Positions 18,272 through 25,824 of a stretch of 64,000 nt of DNA are shown one piece after another; the stretch's first letter is position 1; the number at the start of each line of letters is the position of its first letter. Both the position numbers and the translations under genes were made by a program. This DNA is from Roseateles_B sp041912595 (GTDB taxonomy: Bacteria; Pseudomonadota; Gammaproteobacteria; Burkholderiales; Burkholderiaceae_C): assembly GCA_041912595.1 (NCBI GenBank), contig JAYRMR010000016.1:31048-95047 (forward strand), in the 5' to 3' direction. The notes under the pieces are model-generated. The model did not search any database. It saw nothing but the letters and a program-made list of their open reading frames with translations, and was not told the origin of the DNA.

Positions 18272-19452
18272 AGGCCCATGATGCAAGCCGCGCGGCGGCA
18301 ACGGCGCCCCGTGCGGCCGCCGCCAGCCACGACGACGGCCCGAGCTCCCCCGCGGCCGAGCAGACCGCCGCCCCCGACCCCTGGTCCGGCCAGCCGCTGC
18401 AGCGCCGGCAGCAGGCCCGGCTGGCGCAGCTCAAGGCGCCGGCCGGCGGCCCGGGCGGCGGCGGTGCCCCCATCCAGCGCAAGGGCCGCATCGATCTCGA
18501 CAAGGTGCCCGAGGGGCAGCGCGAGGGCGTGCGGCTGGAAATCGAGAAGCTGAAGAAGGCCAAGCGGGACGACAAGGACCAGCGCGCCCTGACCTGGCTG
18601 CAGCAGACGAATGGCACCACGGACCAGAGCTACAACGATGACATGGCCGGCATCCGGAAGCGCTACGAGGAAGGCATCCAGGGCCTGGGCAAGAATCTGC
18701 CGAAGGAGGCCTATGTCCACGGCGATGCCTACTACGGCGAGCAGGTCGACAAGACCGGCGTGTACAAGCGGGGCGACAACAAGAAGGAGTACGTGAAGGA
18801 CTCGCGCGGCACCTTCATCCCCCGCTACATCCGCCGCGAGCTCAACCGCAACGACCCCAAGACGGGGGACCTGAAGCCGACCGGCATCAGCACCTACGGC
18901 GAGCTCTCCAGCGAAAAGAACATGGACACCACCGGCCTGGAGGGCACGGCCGGCATCAGCTGGCCGCACCGGGAGTTCATGCAGCAAAGCGGCGGTGGCG
19001 GTGGCAACCAGTTCGCGTTCAGCCATACGTCCACGCAGCGCCCCATCCTCAGCAACAGCCACACGAGCTTCGGCGAACACGACAACGGCGCCATCCTGAC
19101 CGACCTGTCCAAGCTGGACCCTGGCAGCTTCCTGGCCCAATGGCAGCTGGACCCCGTCACCGGGCACAAGGTGCCGCTGGCGCCGGGCGTGCATTCGGCG
19201 CTGGGCTTCAAGGAACTGGACCGCGGACCGACCAAGCCAAAGCTGCCGGGCACCACGCCCGAGGTGCGGGACGAGGTGGTGCGGCGCAGCGGCTATCGCA
19301 ACATGGAAGTCGTCAGCGCCACCGTCCCGGAAGGTGCGATCGCGAAACGCTGGGACGGCATCGACGGCACGCGGGACACCTATGTGAAGAGCGGCGGCAC
19401 CTCCAATCGCGGGAAGCAGATGGTGGAGGAGCGCAGGAAGCTGGAGAAGTAG
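18268..19452 (+). CDS. Candidate eCIS payload 1, no DUF4157, unknown C-terminal domain
   Basis: A 394-residue protein coupled to the previous gene by an ATGA overlap. The N-terminus is disordered and ends with the RRQQARLAQLKA motif (about 45-56) followed by APIQRKG. Similar Gln-rich motifs are typical of eCIS cargo. After a charged helical stretch, the C-terminal ~200 residues include QFAFSHTST, AILTDLSKLDPGSFLAQWQL and NMEVVSATVPEGAIAKRWDG. The last pattern resembles the end of some ADP-ribosyltransferase-like folds, but the catalytic residues cannot be assigned, so that is only a suggestion. No signal peptide and no HExxH. It is probably delivered inside the tube; toxicity is unproven. Confidence 0.6.
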   Translation: MKAHDASRAAATAPRAAAASHDDGPSSPAAEQTAAPDPWSGQPLQRRQQARLAQLKAPAGGPGGGGAPIQRKGRIDLDKVPEGQREGVRLEIEKLKKAKRDDKDQRALTWLQQTNGTTDQSYNDDMAGIRKRYEEGIQGLGKNLPKEAYVHGDAYYGEQVDKTGVYKRGDNKKEYVKDSRGTFIPRYIRRELNRNDPKTGDLKPTGISTYGELSSEKNMDTTGLEGTAGISWPHREFMQQSGGGGGNQFAFSHTSTQRPILSNSHTSFGEHDNGAILTDLSKLDPGSFLAQWQLDPVTGHKVPLAPGVHSALGFKELDRGPTKPKLPGTTPEVRDEVVRRSGYRNMEVVSATVPEGAIAKRWDGIDGTRDTYVKSGGTSNRGKQMVEERRKLEK

Positions 19453-19526
19453 CGCCCGGCGTGTCCCCGCTCGGGACCTTTCGGGAGGGCGCCGGTGGCG
19501 CCGCGAAGGACGAGGAAGGAGAGGCC

Positions 19527-21137
19527 ATGAAGTCGACAGATCGAAGCCGGGCTGGCACGCGGAGCGGCCCTCGGCAGGCGGCGGAACATGCCGGCGGCAA
19601 CGCGGGCAACACGGGCAACGGTCGCGCCACCGACGACAGCCCGCGCCAGCAGCAGCAGGGGCAGCGCATCAGCCAGCTGCGCAGCCAGGACGGCGGACCC
19701 GCGCCAGCGGCGGCGGCAGCAGTGTCGGACCAGGGCCTGCCGGAAGCGCTGCGCGCCGGCATCGAATCCCTGTCCGGCATGGACATGTCCGGCGTGCGGG
19801 TCCACACGAACTCGAGCAAGCCCGCCGCGCTGCAGGCCCATGCCTACGCCCAGGGCCAGGACATCCACCTCGGCCCCGGCCAGGAGCAGCACCTGCCGCA
19901 CGAGGCCTGGCATCTGGTCCAGCAGGCGCAGGGGCGCGTGCGACCGACGGTGCAGATGCACGGTGGCGTGGCGATCAACGACGACCACCGCCTGGAGCAG
20001 GAGGCCGACGTCATGGGCGCACGGGCCCTGCAGATGAAGCCCAAGGCCGTGGCGGCCTCGCCGCGGCAGGCCGCACAGGCACAGGCGATCGGCCAGACCC
20101 GGGGCGAGACGGCCCAGGCCGTCCTCACCGACCACGGCGTGGCCCAGCTCGACGGCAAACGGCGCAGGAACAAGGCCCGTCACAAGGCCAAGGCACAGGA
20201 GGCCCGGCGCTCGGCGGCCATTGACCGACGCGATCAAGGCATGCCGAGCACCCATCCGGACCCGGTGGTGGCGGCCTCCCTGGACAAGCTGGATCGCCTG
20301 CAGCCCCTCAAGAGCCGGGCGCGCAAGAAGCGTCTGGCGAATTACCGGAAGGCCGGCCAGCCCAGCGTCGTCGAGGCCGGAGCGGGTGAGGGTCGCTTCT
20401 CCAGCGCCTTCGCCGTGAAGTACGGCGACAACTATGCGGCCACGGACATCGCCCCGAAGGCCGGGCCCAACGGCTTCCTCTCCATCGCGAAGAAGCAGGG
20501 CCTGCAGTCGCGCTTCGGGGTGGACGCCAATGCCCTGGGCAATCACTTCCAGCCGGGCTCGCTGGACCACGTGGTGGGAGCCAACCCCTTCGGCGTCAAG
20601 GGCGTCGGCGGTGCCAGCTACGGCCTGAAGCAGGAGAACCCGGGCGCCACCGGCAAGGCCAAATGGAGCACCGACCCCCGCTTCCTGAACAGCGCCAAGC
20701 CCCTGCTCAAGCCCGGCGGCAGCGTCGAGATGTACGGGCGCAGCAACGTGATCCGGGACGCGAAGCTGAGCCACCTCCCGATGGGCGGGCTGCGCGGGGA
20801 AGAGGCCCGCCAGGTGTCGGCCAAGCGCGACAAGATCAAGGCCAAGTACCGGGGCGAGAACGCCAACCCCTACATGGCCGTCAGCCCGGACGAGCTGCAC
20901 GGCCTGGCCAAGCAGACGGGCTATCGCGTCAAGGTCAAGCGCGCCAAGCAGCCGAAGAACACGGTCCAGGGCGGCAACCCGGACACGCGCTCGGGCGACA
21001 GCGAACGCCGCGACACGGGCCTCAAGCCCTTCAACACGCATTTCAGCTTCACGCCGCAGGAGCAGGGCTACGAGTCCGATGAGGACGACCCGCGCGTGGA
21101 GTACCTGTCCGACACCGAGTCGGACTGGGAAGACTGA
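19527..21137 (+). CDS. Candidate eCIS payload 2: DUF4157 plus methyltransferase-like domain
   Basis: A 536-residue protein. The disordered N-terminus carries RQQQQGQRISQLRS at about 39-52. The DUF4157 domain spans about residues 72-165 (LPEALRAGIESLSGMDMSGV, VHTNSSKPAALQAHAYAQG) with the zinc-binding HEAWH at about 125-129. A basic linker leads to a class I SAM-methyltransferase-like domain at about 278-430. It shows a glycine motif VVEAGAGEGRF near 281, an acidic strand end AATDIAP, and DHVVGANPFG near 351, at the position of motif IV, then LLKPGGSVEMYG. The C-terminus is acidic. The ATG 19527 has GGAAGGAGAGG just upstream. The DUF4157 domain is a hallmark of eCIS cargo; the substrate of the methyltransferase part is unknown. 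Confidence 0.78.
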   Translation: MKSTDRSRAGTRSGPRQAAEHAGGNAGNTGNGRATDDSPRQQQQGQRISQLRSQDGGPAPAAAAAVSDQGLPEALRAGIESLSGMDMSGVRVHTNSSKPAALQAHAYAQGQDIHLGPGQEQHLPHEAWHLVQQAQGRVRPTVQMHGGVAINDDHRLEQEADVMGARALQMKPKAVAASPRQAAQAQAIGQTRGETAQAVLTDHGVAQLDGKRRRNKARHKAKAQEARRSAAIDRRDQGMPSTHPDPVVAASLDKLDRLQPLKSRARKKRLANYRKAGQPSVVEAGAGEGRFSSAFAVKYGDNYAATDIAPKAGPNGFLSIAKKQGLQSRFGVDANALGNHFQPGSLDHVVGANPFGVKGVGGASYGLKQENPGATGKAKWSTDPRFLNSAKPLLKPGGSVEMYGRSNVIRDAKLSHLPMGGLRGEEARQVSAKRDKIKAKYRGENANPYMAVSPDELHGLAKQTGYRVKVKRAKQPKNTVQGGNPDTRSGDSERRDTGLKPFNTHFSFTPQEQGYESDEDDPRVEYLSDTESDWED

Positions 21138-21191
21138 GGCCGGCGGCCCTGACACGCAGCCTCGACCCTTGAACAGAAGAGGAGCAGCCCC

Positions 21192-21824
21192 ATGAAGAGC
21201 CATCGCACCCAGACCGCCTCAGTGCCCCAGCATCAGGCGGCCGCCGATTGCGCGAGCCCGCCCGCCCGACAGACGGCCCAGCTGCTGGCCGAAAGCCCCC
21301 GGCAACAGCAGCAGGGGCAGCGTCTGGCGCAGCTCAAGGCGGCGGCCGAACCGACGCTGCAGCTGAGCCACCGAGGCGGCAAGGGCGGCGGAAAGGGCGG
21401 CGGAAAGGGAGGAGGCAAGGGCGGCGGCAAGAAGGGCGGCGACAAGCCGAAGGTCTCCGCGGCCGAACAGCGCGCCAGGCGGGCACAGAGCAAGGCCGAC
21501 CGGCAGGCCAACAACGCCGCGAAGTACTCACCGGACTTTGTGAAGGGTCAGGAGAAGGCGATCGGCTCGAAGGCGACGCGCGAAATCAACAAGCGCGTCA
21601 AGGGCCATGCCTCCCAGAACAACACCAAGGGCCAGAACGCCGCGACCCAGAAGTCCCTGAACGAGGCCAAGGAGGCCACGAAGAAGGCCAAGGAGGAGGC
21701 ACGCGCAGAGAAGGCCCGCAAGGAGAAGGACGTCGATGACTGGAAGAAGCACTTCCATGACGACCGGCGGGACGGCGGCGGCGCCAGCGGGGCCAGCGCC
21801 ATCCTCGTGGATGGCGCGCACTGA
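21192..21824 (+). CDS. Candidate eCIS payload 3, basic Gly/Lys-repeat protein
   Basis: A 210-residue protein with the same leader type as the two genes before it (SPRQQQQGQRLAQLKAA at about 34-50). A run of GGGK repeats follows at about 60-85, then a Lys/Ala/Glu-rich helical region to about 185, and a short tail with KHFHDDRRDGGGASG. It has no DUF4157, no signal peptide and no enzymatic motif that I recognise. The strong positive charge could suit nucleic-acid or membrane contact, but that is a guess. An AGAGGAGCAG ribosome site precedes the ATG. The last 227 bases overlap, on the other strand, the open 3' end of the chemoreceptor gene. Confidence 0.55.
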   Translation: MKSHRTQTASVPQHQAAADCASPPARQTAQLLAESPRQQQQGQRLAQLKAAAEPTLQLSHRGGKGGGKGGGKGGGKGGGKKGGDKPKVSAAEQRARRAQSKADRQANNAAKYSPDFVKGQEKAIGSKATREINKRVKGHASQNNTKGQNAATQKSLNEAKEATKKAKEEARAEKARKEKDVDDWKKHFHDDRRDGGGASGASAILVDGAH

Positions 21825-23241
21825 CGTGGCGGGGGCGCGGGCGCGCGCCCCCCCCCCCCGCGACCCGGAACACCCCGACCTGCCTCACCAGCTCGTCAGC
21901 CTGGGACTTCAGGCTGCTGGCCGCGGCCGCCATCTCCTCGACCAGCGCCGCGTTCTGCTGCGTGGCCTGGTCCATGTGGTGGACGGCCTCACCGACCTGC
22001 GTGACGCCGTTGGCCTGCTCCTCGCTGGCGGAGGAGATCTCGGCCACGATGTCGCTGACGCGCTGGATGGCCCCGACGACCTCGTTCATCGTGCCCCCGG
22101 CCTGATCGACCAGGGCCGTGCCCTTCTCCACCCGCTCCATGCTGGCCCCGATCAGACCCTTGATCTCGCGGGCGGCCTCGGCACTGCGCTGCGCGAGGTT
22201 GCGCACCTCGCCGGCGACGACGGCAAAGCCGCGCCCCTGCTCGCCGGCGCGGGCCGCCTCGACGGCGGCGTTCAGGGCCAGGATGTTGGTCTGGAAGGCG
22301 ATCCCGTCGATCACGCCGATGATGTCCCCGATCTTGCGCGAGGCCTCGTGGATGCCGCGCATGGTGTGGACGACCTCGCCCACCACGGTGCCGCCGTCGC
22401 GGGCCACCGTGGACGCCTGCTGCGCCAGCTGGTTGGCCTGCCGGGCGCTGTCGGCGTTGTGACGCACCGTCGAGCCCAGCTCCTCCATGCTGGACGCCGT
22501 CTGCTCCAGCGAGGCCGCCTGCTGCTCCGTGCGCGCCGAGAGGTCGTGGTTGCCGGAGGCGATCTCCGACGAGGCATTCGCCACCGACTCCGCCCCGCTG
22601 CGCACCTGCCCCACGAGCGTGGCGAGCTTGGTCTGCATGCGTTCCAGGGACTCCAGCAGCGCGCCGAGCTCGTCATCGGCATGGGCGCCCACTTCGCCGG
22701 TGAGGTCGCCGTCGGCAATGTGCTCGGCGAGCGCCGAGGCCTTCTGCAGCGGCGTGATGATGGCGTTGAGCAGGCGCACGGCCACGATCAGGCCCGCCAC
22801 GACGCCCAGGGCCAGCACCGTCCAGTTCAGCGTGACGCCGCGGCTCAGGGCCGCCTGGAGATGGCCGCTGTCGGTGATCTGCATCTGCACGAGCCCGCCG
22901 GCCAGCTGGCCGACCGCCGCCTGGTGTGAGGCCGGTGTCCCCGACTGCGAGGACAGCGCCGCCTCCAGCAGCGCTCGCTCCTCCCGGGCCTCGACCAGGG
23001 CCTTGAGCTTGACGACGGGCTCGGTGTCCAGCGACGGCATCGGTGCCGACGTCGCCACGGCCAGCTTGACCTGCGTCTCCCAGGCCTGGGCCAGCGAGAG
23101 CCGGAACGCGCGGGCGTCGAGCCGGCTGTTGTAGTGCTGGATCTGGCCGAGCTGGTACTGCCCGACCAGGGCGACGAGGGCCAGCAGGCCCAGCATCAGG
23201 CCGAAACCGAGGGTCAAGCGCTTCTTGAGCGTCCACTGCAT
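21598..23241 (-). CDS. Methyl-accepting chemotaxis protein with abnormal 3' end
   Basis: A transmembrane chemoreceptor. Residues 1-30 include the first membrane helix; a short periplasmic four-helix region of about 150 residues follows. The second helix (NWTVLALGVVAGLIVAVRLL) leads to a HAMP domain and then the signalling domain. The hairpin tip IDGIAFQTNILALNAAVEAA and EQGRGFAVVAGEVRNLAQRS is intact. The recognisable protein ends at RQVGVFRVAGGGG, coded by a 12-G tract. After that the frame runs on as Arg/Pro-rich sequence antisense to payload 3, to a stop at 21598. None of the three frames after the tract gives a prompt natural stop. The normal 3' end has probably been replaced at a rearrangement junction, or the tract length is wrong. 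Confidence 0.8.
   Translation of the reverse strand: MQWTLKKRLTLGFGLMLGLLALVALVGQYQLGQIQHYNSRLDARAFRLSLAQAWETQVKLAVATSAPMPSLDTEPVVKLKALVEAREERALLEAALSSQSGTPASHQAAVGQLAGGLVQMQITDSGHLQAALSRGVTLNWTVLALGVVAGLIVAVRLLNAIITPLQKASALAEHIADGDLTGEVGAHADDELGALLESLERMQTKLATLVGQVRSGAESVANASSEIASGNHDLSARTEQQAASLEQTASSMEELGSTVRHNADSARQANQLAQQASTVARDGGTVVGEVVHTMRGIHEASRKIGDIIGVIDGIAFQTNILALNAAVEAARAGEQGRGFAVVAGEVRNLAQRSAEAAREIKGLIGASMERVEKGTALVDQAGGTMNEVVGAIQRVSDIVAEISSASEEQANGVTQVGEAVHHMDQATQQNAALVEEMAAAASSLKSQADELVRQVGVFRVAGGGGARPRPRHVSARHPRGWRWPRWRRRRPAGRHGSASSSHRRPSPCGPSLRVPPPWPSSWPPWPRSGTSGSRRSGPWCCSGRHGP
21831..21852. terminator. GC hairpin at the eCIS/chemoreceptor boundary
   Basis: Perfect 9-base-pair stem (GGGGGCGCG / CGCGCCCCC) with a 4-base loop, 6 bases after the stop of payload 3 and running into a 12-C tract (21848-21859). 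There is no T tract, so it is not a canonical intrinsic terminator. It may still end transcription of the eCIS operon. Confidence 0.4.
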
Positions 23242-23478
23242 TGTTTGCTCCAGCCTCGTCCCAATTCGAGGCGAGCCCCAAGGCTAGCGACTTTGCCTGC
23301 CGGCGCAAGCGAGGTCCGGTGCCCCGTTGTCAGGGCGCCGCAGGCCACGAGCCGGCGCCCGCGCCGCTTGCCTGATCGGCATTTGTCCGAGCCGAAATCC
23401 GAATTTGACGGATAGGCAGTGCCGAGGGCCGCGCGCCACACTGCGCCACCCGCGCCCCCTGACCCAGGTGGAGTCCCC

Positions 23479-24435
23479 ATGCACGACGGCGTTCTGCCCA
23501 TCCCCTGCCCTCCCTGCCCCCCCTGCCACGCCCGCACGACCCAGCCGCCCCGCGCGGCTTGGGGCGGGCGGCGGCTGTCGCCCGCGGGGCTGCTCGGCGC
23601 GCTCGCCCTGAGTGCCTGCACCACGCTCGCGCCGCCGCCCGCGCCGCCCGTGCGCGTGGACCCGCCGCCGATGCTGCCGGACGTCGAGACGATCGAGCGC
23701 AGCGAAGGCGACGGCGTGGGCGGGCATCCCGTCAGCCTGCCGGACTGGCACGAGCGCATCACGCAGCTCGCCCAGCAGGAATGGACTCTGTGGGGCCAGG
23801 TGCGCTGGAAGCTGCAGACGGACGAGCTGGAGCGGCCGCGCGGCCTGGCCAGCCCGACGGAGGCGGAGCCGGCCTTCACGAGCCGCGTGCTGCATTACTG
23901 GTTCGCCATCGGCGCCGCCGAAACCCAGCAGCGGCTCGTCTACCCGGACGGCTCGATGCTGCCGTGGTCCGCGGCCTTCATCTCCTACCTGGCGCGCACG
24001 GCCGGGCTCAGCGCGCAGCAGTTCCCGCCGAGCGCGGCGCATTGGAGCTACATCCGCGCGAGCCTCGAGCAGCCGCGCCGCAGCAGCTTCGAGGCCCTCG
24101 ACGCCGCCCTGGCCCGCCCGCAGCCCGGGGACCTCATCTGCGCCCCGCGCGAGGCCGCCATCCAGCGCCTGGGCAGCTTTGCGCAGCTCCAGCGCCTGAC
24201 GCGCCAGGAGCGCGAGCGCAGCTGGCCCTTCCATTGCGATCTGGTGGTCGAGGTGGCGTCGGAGAAGGTCGGCGCCATCGGCGGCAATGTGCACGAGCGC
24301 GTGGTGTGGACCGAGGCGGCGCTCGACGCCGAGGGCCATCTGCTCTCGCATCCCGAGCGCCCCTGGATCGTGGTGCTGCGGCGGGCCCTGGACCCCACGG
24401 CGGCCGGCCCGTCTCGCCCTCGCCCGCGGCCCTGA
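23479..24435 (+). CDS. DUF2272-family lipoprotein
   Basis: A 318-residue lipoprotein with an unusually long, Cys/Pro-rich N-terminus before the lipobox LLGALALSACTT (Cys near residue 47). The body carries the DUF2272 features: LPWSAAFISYLARTAGLSAQ, an AAHWSYI segment, PQPGDLICAPRE, FHCDLVVEV and IGGNVHERVVW. This layout resembles CHAP/NlpC-type cysteine peptidases, so an action on peptidoglycan peptides is possible but not shown. The start 23479 has GGTGGAG just upstream. It is divergent from the chemoreceptor, and the next gene follows 8 bases after its stop, so the pair is probably an operon. Confidence 0.75.
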   Translation: MHDGVLPIPCPPCPPCHARTTQPPRAAWGGRRLSPAGLLGALALSACTTLAPPPAPPVRVDPPPMLPDVETIERSEGDGVGGHPVSLPDWHERITQLAQQEWTLWGQVRWKLQTDELERPRGLASPTEAEPAFTSRVLHYWFAIGAAETQQRLVYPDGSMLPWSAAFISYLARTAGLSAQQFPPSAAHWSYIRASLEQPRRSSFEALDAALARPQPGDLICAPREAAIQRLGSFAQLQRLTRQERERSWPFHCDLVVEVASEKVGAIGGNVHERVVWTEAALDAEGHLLSHPERPWIVVLRRALDPTAAGPSRPRPRP

Positions 24436-24443
24436 GCCTCACC

Positions 24444-25055
24444 ATGGATGACGACCTGACGAGCCCCTCCCCCGGCTCCCGCCTGGGCGCCCTGCTGCTG
24501 CGCTGGCGCAGCCTCGTGGGCATTGCCTCGGGCATCAGCGTGATCGTGGGGGCGATCATCTCGGTCGGGCAGTTCCGCGAGTTCGTGGACAACTCCGTCA
24601 AGGGCGACATGTCGCGCCGGCTCGCCGCGCTGTCCCACGTGAAGGAGTTCTTCGCCGAGGATGCCAAGATCGCCCGGCGCGCCCACCGCTTCCTCGACAC
24701 GCACTGGCGCGAGATCCAGCCCCGGATCCACGAGAAGATCGAGGCCGCCGGCGGGGGCGAGGCGTTCTACCTCTCCGACGAGATGGCCGACTACGCGGCC
24801 GTGCACTACCACTACGAGCAGCTCGGGGCGCTCGTGAAGCTCGGCTATATCGAGTTCACGCTGGTCTACGAGATCATCGCCTTCCCCGACGACTACATGG
24901 ACCGCACCGCGCCGCTGCGCCAGGCGCTGGCCGCGAACTGGAAGGGGCCGGGCAAGCCCTTGAACGACCTGGGTTCCAACATCCAGTGGCTGCGGGCCTG
25001 CTACGAGTTCAGCCGCAAGCTGCCGCCGGGGAAGGAGCCGGGGTGCCCCGGTTGA
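24444..25055 (+). CDS. Hypothetical single-pass membrane protein
   Basis: A 203-residue protein with one predicted membrane helix near the N-terminus (LVGIASGISVIVGAIISVGQF, about residues 27-47). A soluble, mixed-charge helical domain follows, containing ALSHVKEFFAED and YAAVHYHYEQLGALVKLGYI. I do not recognise a named family with certainty; the layout is like DUF4760-type membrane-tethered proteins. It lies 8 bases after the DUF2272 lipoprotein, so co-expression is likely. Confidence 0.6.
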   Translation: MDDDLTSPSPGSRLGALLLRWRSLVGIASGISVIVGAIISVGQFREFVDNSVKGDMSRRLAALSHVKEFFAEDAKIARRAHRFLDTHWREIQPRIHEKIEAAGGGEAFYLSDEMADYAAVHYHYEQLGALVKLGYIEFTLVYEIIAFPDDYMDRTAPLRQALAANWKGPGKPLNDLGSNIQWLRACYEFSRKLPPGKEPGCPG

Positions 25056-25227
25056 CGGCGGGGCACCCCGCGCGCCCGCGCCGGCCGTCCTTGCCCGGCC
25101 GCGCCGCTGTACCTGCCGGGCGGCTGACACAGCACGTCGGGCGCGGCGCCCACTTGTGTATTGGCGTTGCGCACCCCCGCCCCTAGGCTTCGACCCATCG
25201 CCCCTGGGCCCCGTCGAAGCCAGCACC

Positions 25228-25815
25228 ATGTCCGACCTCCTCCCCCTCATGAGCTACTGCCTGCTCATGTCCAGCACCCCCGGCCCCAACAACGTGATGC
25301 TCACGAGCTCCGGCGCGCACTTCGGCTACCGGGCCACGCTCCCGCAGATCCTCGGCATCCTGATGGGCGGCTTCGTGCTGACGATGGTGTGCTGCCTGGG
25401 CCTCGGCCAGCTCTTCCTGGCCTGGCCGCTGGCCCAGCAGGTCCTGCGCATCGGCGGCGCGCTGTACCTGCTGTACCTCGCCTGGAAGCTCAGCGGCGCG
25501 ACGCTGGCGCAGGCCGGCGCCCTCCCCCGCCCCCTGGGCTTCCGGCACGGGGCGCTGTTCCAGTTCGTGAACCCGAAGAACTGGATCAAGGCCGTCACAC
25601 TGGCCTCGGTGTTCATGCCGGCCGGCCTGCCGCCGCTGTCGGCCGCCCTGCTCGTCGGGCTGATCAGCACGCTGATGGGCTTCCCGGCCATCTCGATGTG
25701 GGCGCTGTTCGGCGTGGCCATCCGCCGGCTGCTGGAGCGCCCGGCCGTGATGCGCGGCTTCAACCTCGTCATGGCCGGATCGCTGGCCGTGCTGGCGTTC
25801 AGCTTTCTCCGCTAA
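25228..25815 (+). CDS. LysE/RhtB-family amino-acid exporter
   Basis: A 195-residue integral membrane protein with about six hydrophobic helices. The N-terminal signature SSTPGPNNVMLTSSGAHFGY is diagnostic of LysE-type translocators. The central FVNPKNWIKAVTLASVF segment is also family-typical. It exports amino acids or related metabolites; the substrate cannot be read from the sequence. A MocR-type regulator starts 10 bases after its stop on the same strand, and such regulators often control neighbouring exporters. The start ATG 25228 fits the length of the family. Confidence 0.88.
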   Translation: MSDLLPLMSYCLLMSSTPGPNNVMLTSSGAHFGYRATLPQILGILMGGFVLTMVCCLGLGQLFLAWPLAQQVLRIGGALYLLYLAWKLSGATLAQAGALPRPLGFRHGALFQFVNPKNWIKAVTLASVFMPAGLPPLSAALLVGLISTLMGFPAISMWALFGVAIRRLLERPAVMRGFNLVMAGSLAVLAFSFLR

Positions 25816-25824
25816 GCTCGCCGC

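Noticed and set aside
19140..19526. Earlier in-frame start for the DUF4157 protein
   Set aside because: That part overlaps payload 1 in another frame, while ATG 19527 has a strong ribosome site and gives the leader shared with payload 3.
21528..21821. Alternative - strand reading frame as the true chemoreceptor tail after a tract frameshift
   Set aside because: It is antisense to payload 3, hydrophobic and unlike chemoreceptor tails, so shifting the tract by one base does not give a sensible end.
1..21824. Prophage
   Set aside because: There are no capsid, portal, terminase, integrase or lysis genes. Only contractile-tail-like genes plus payloads are seen.
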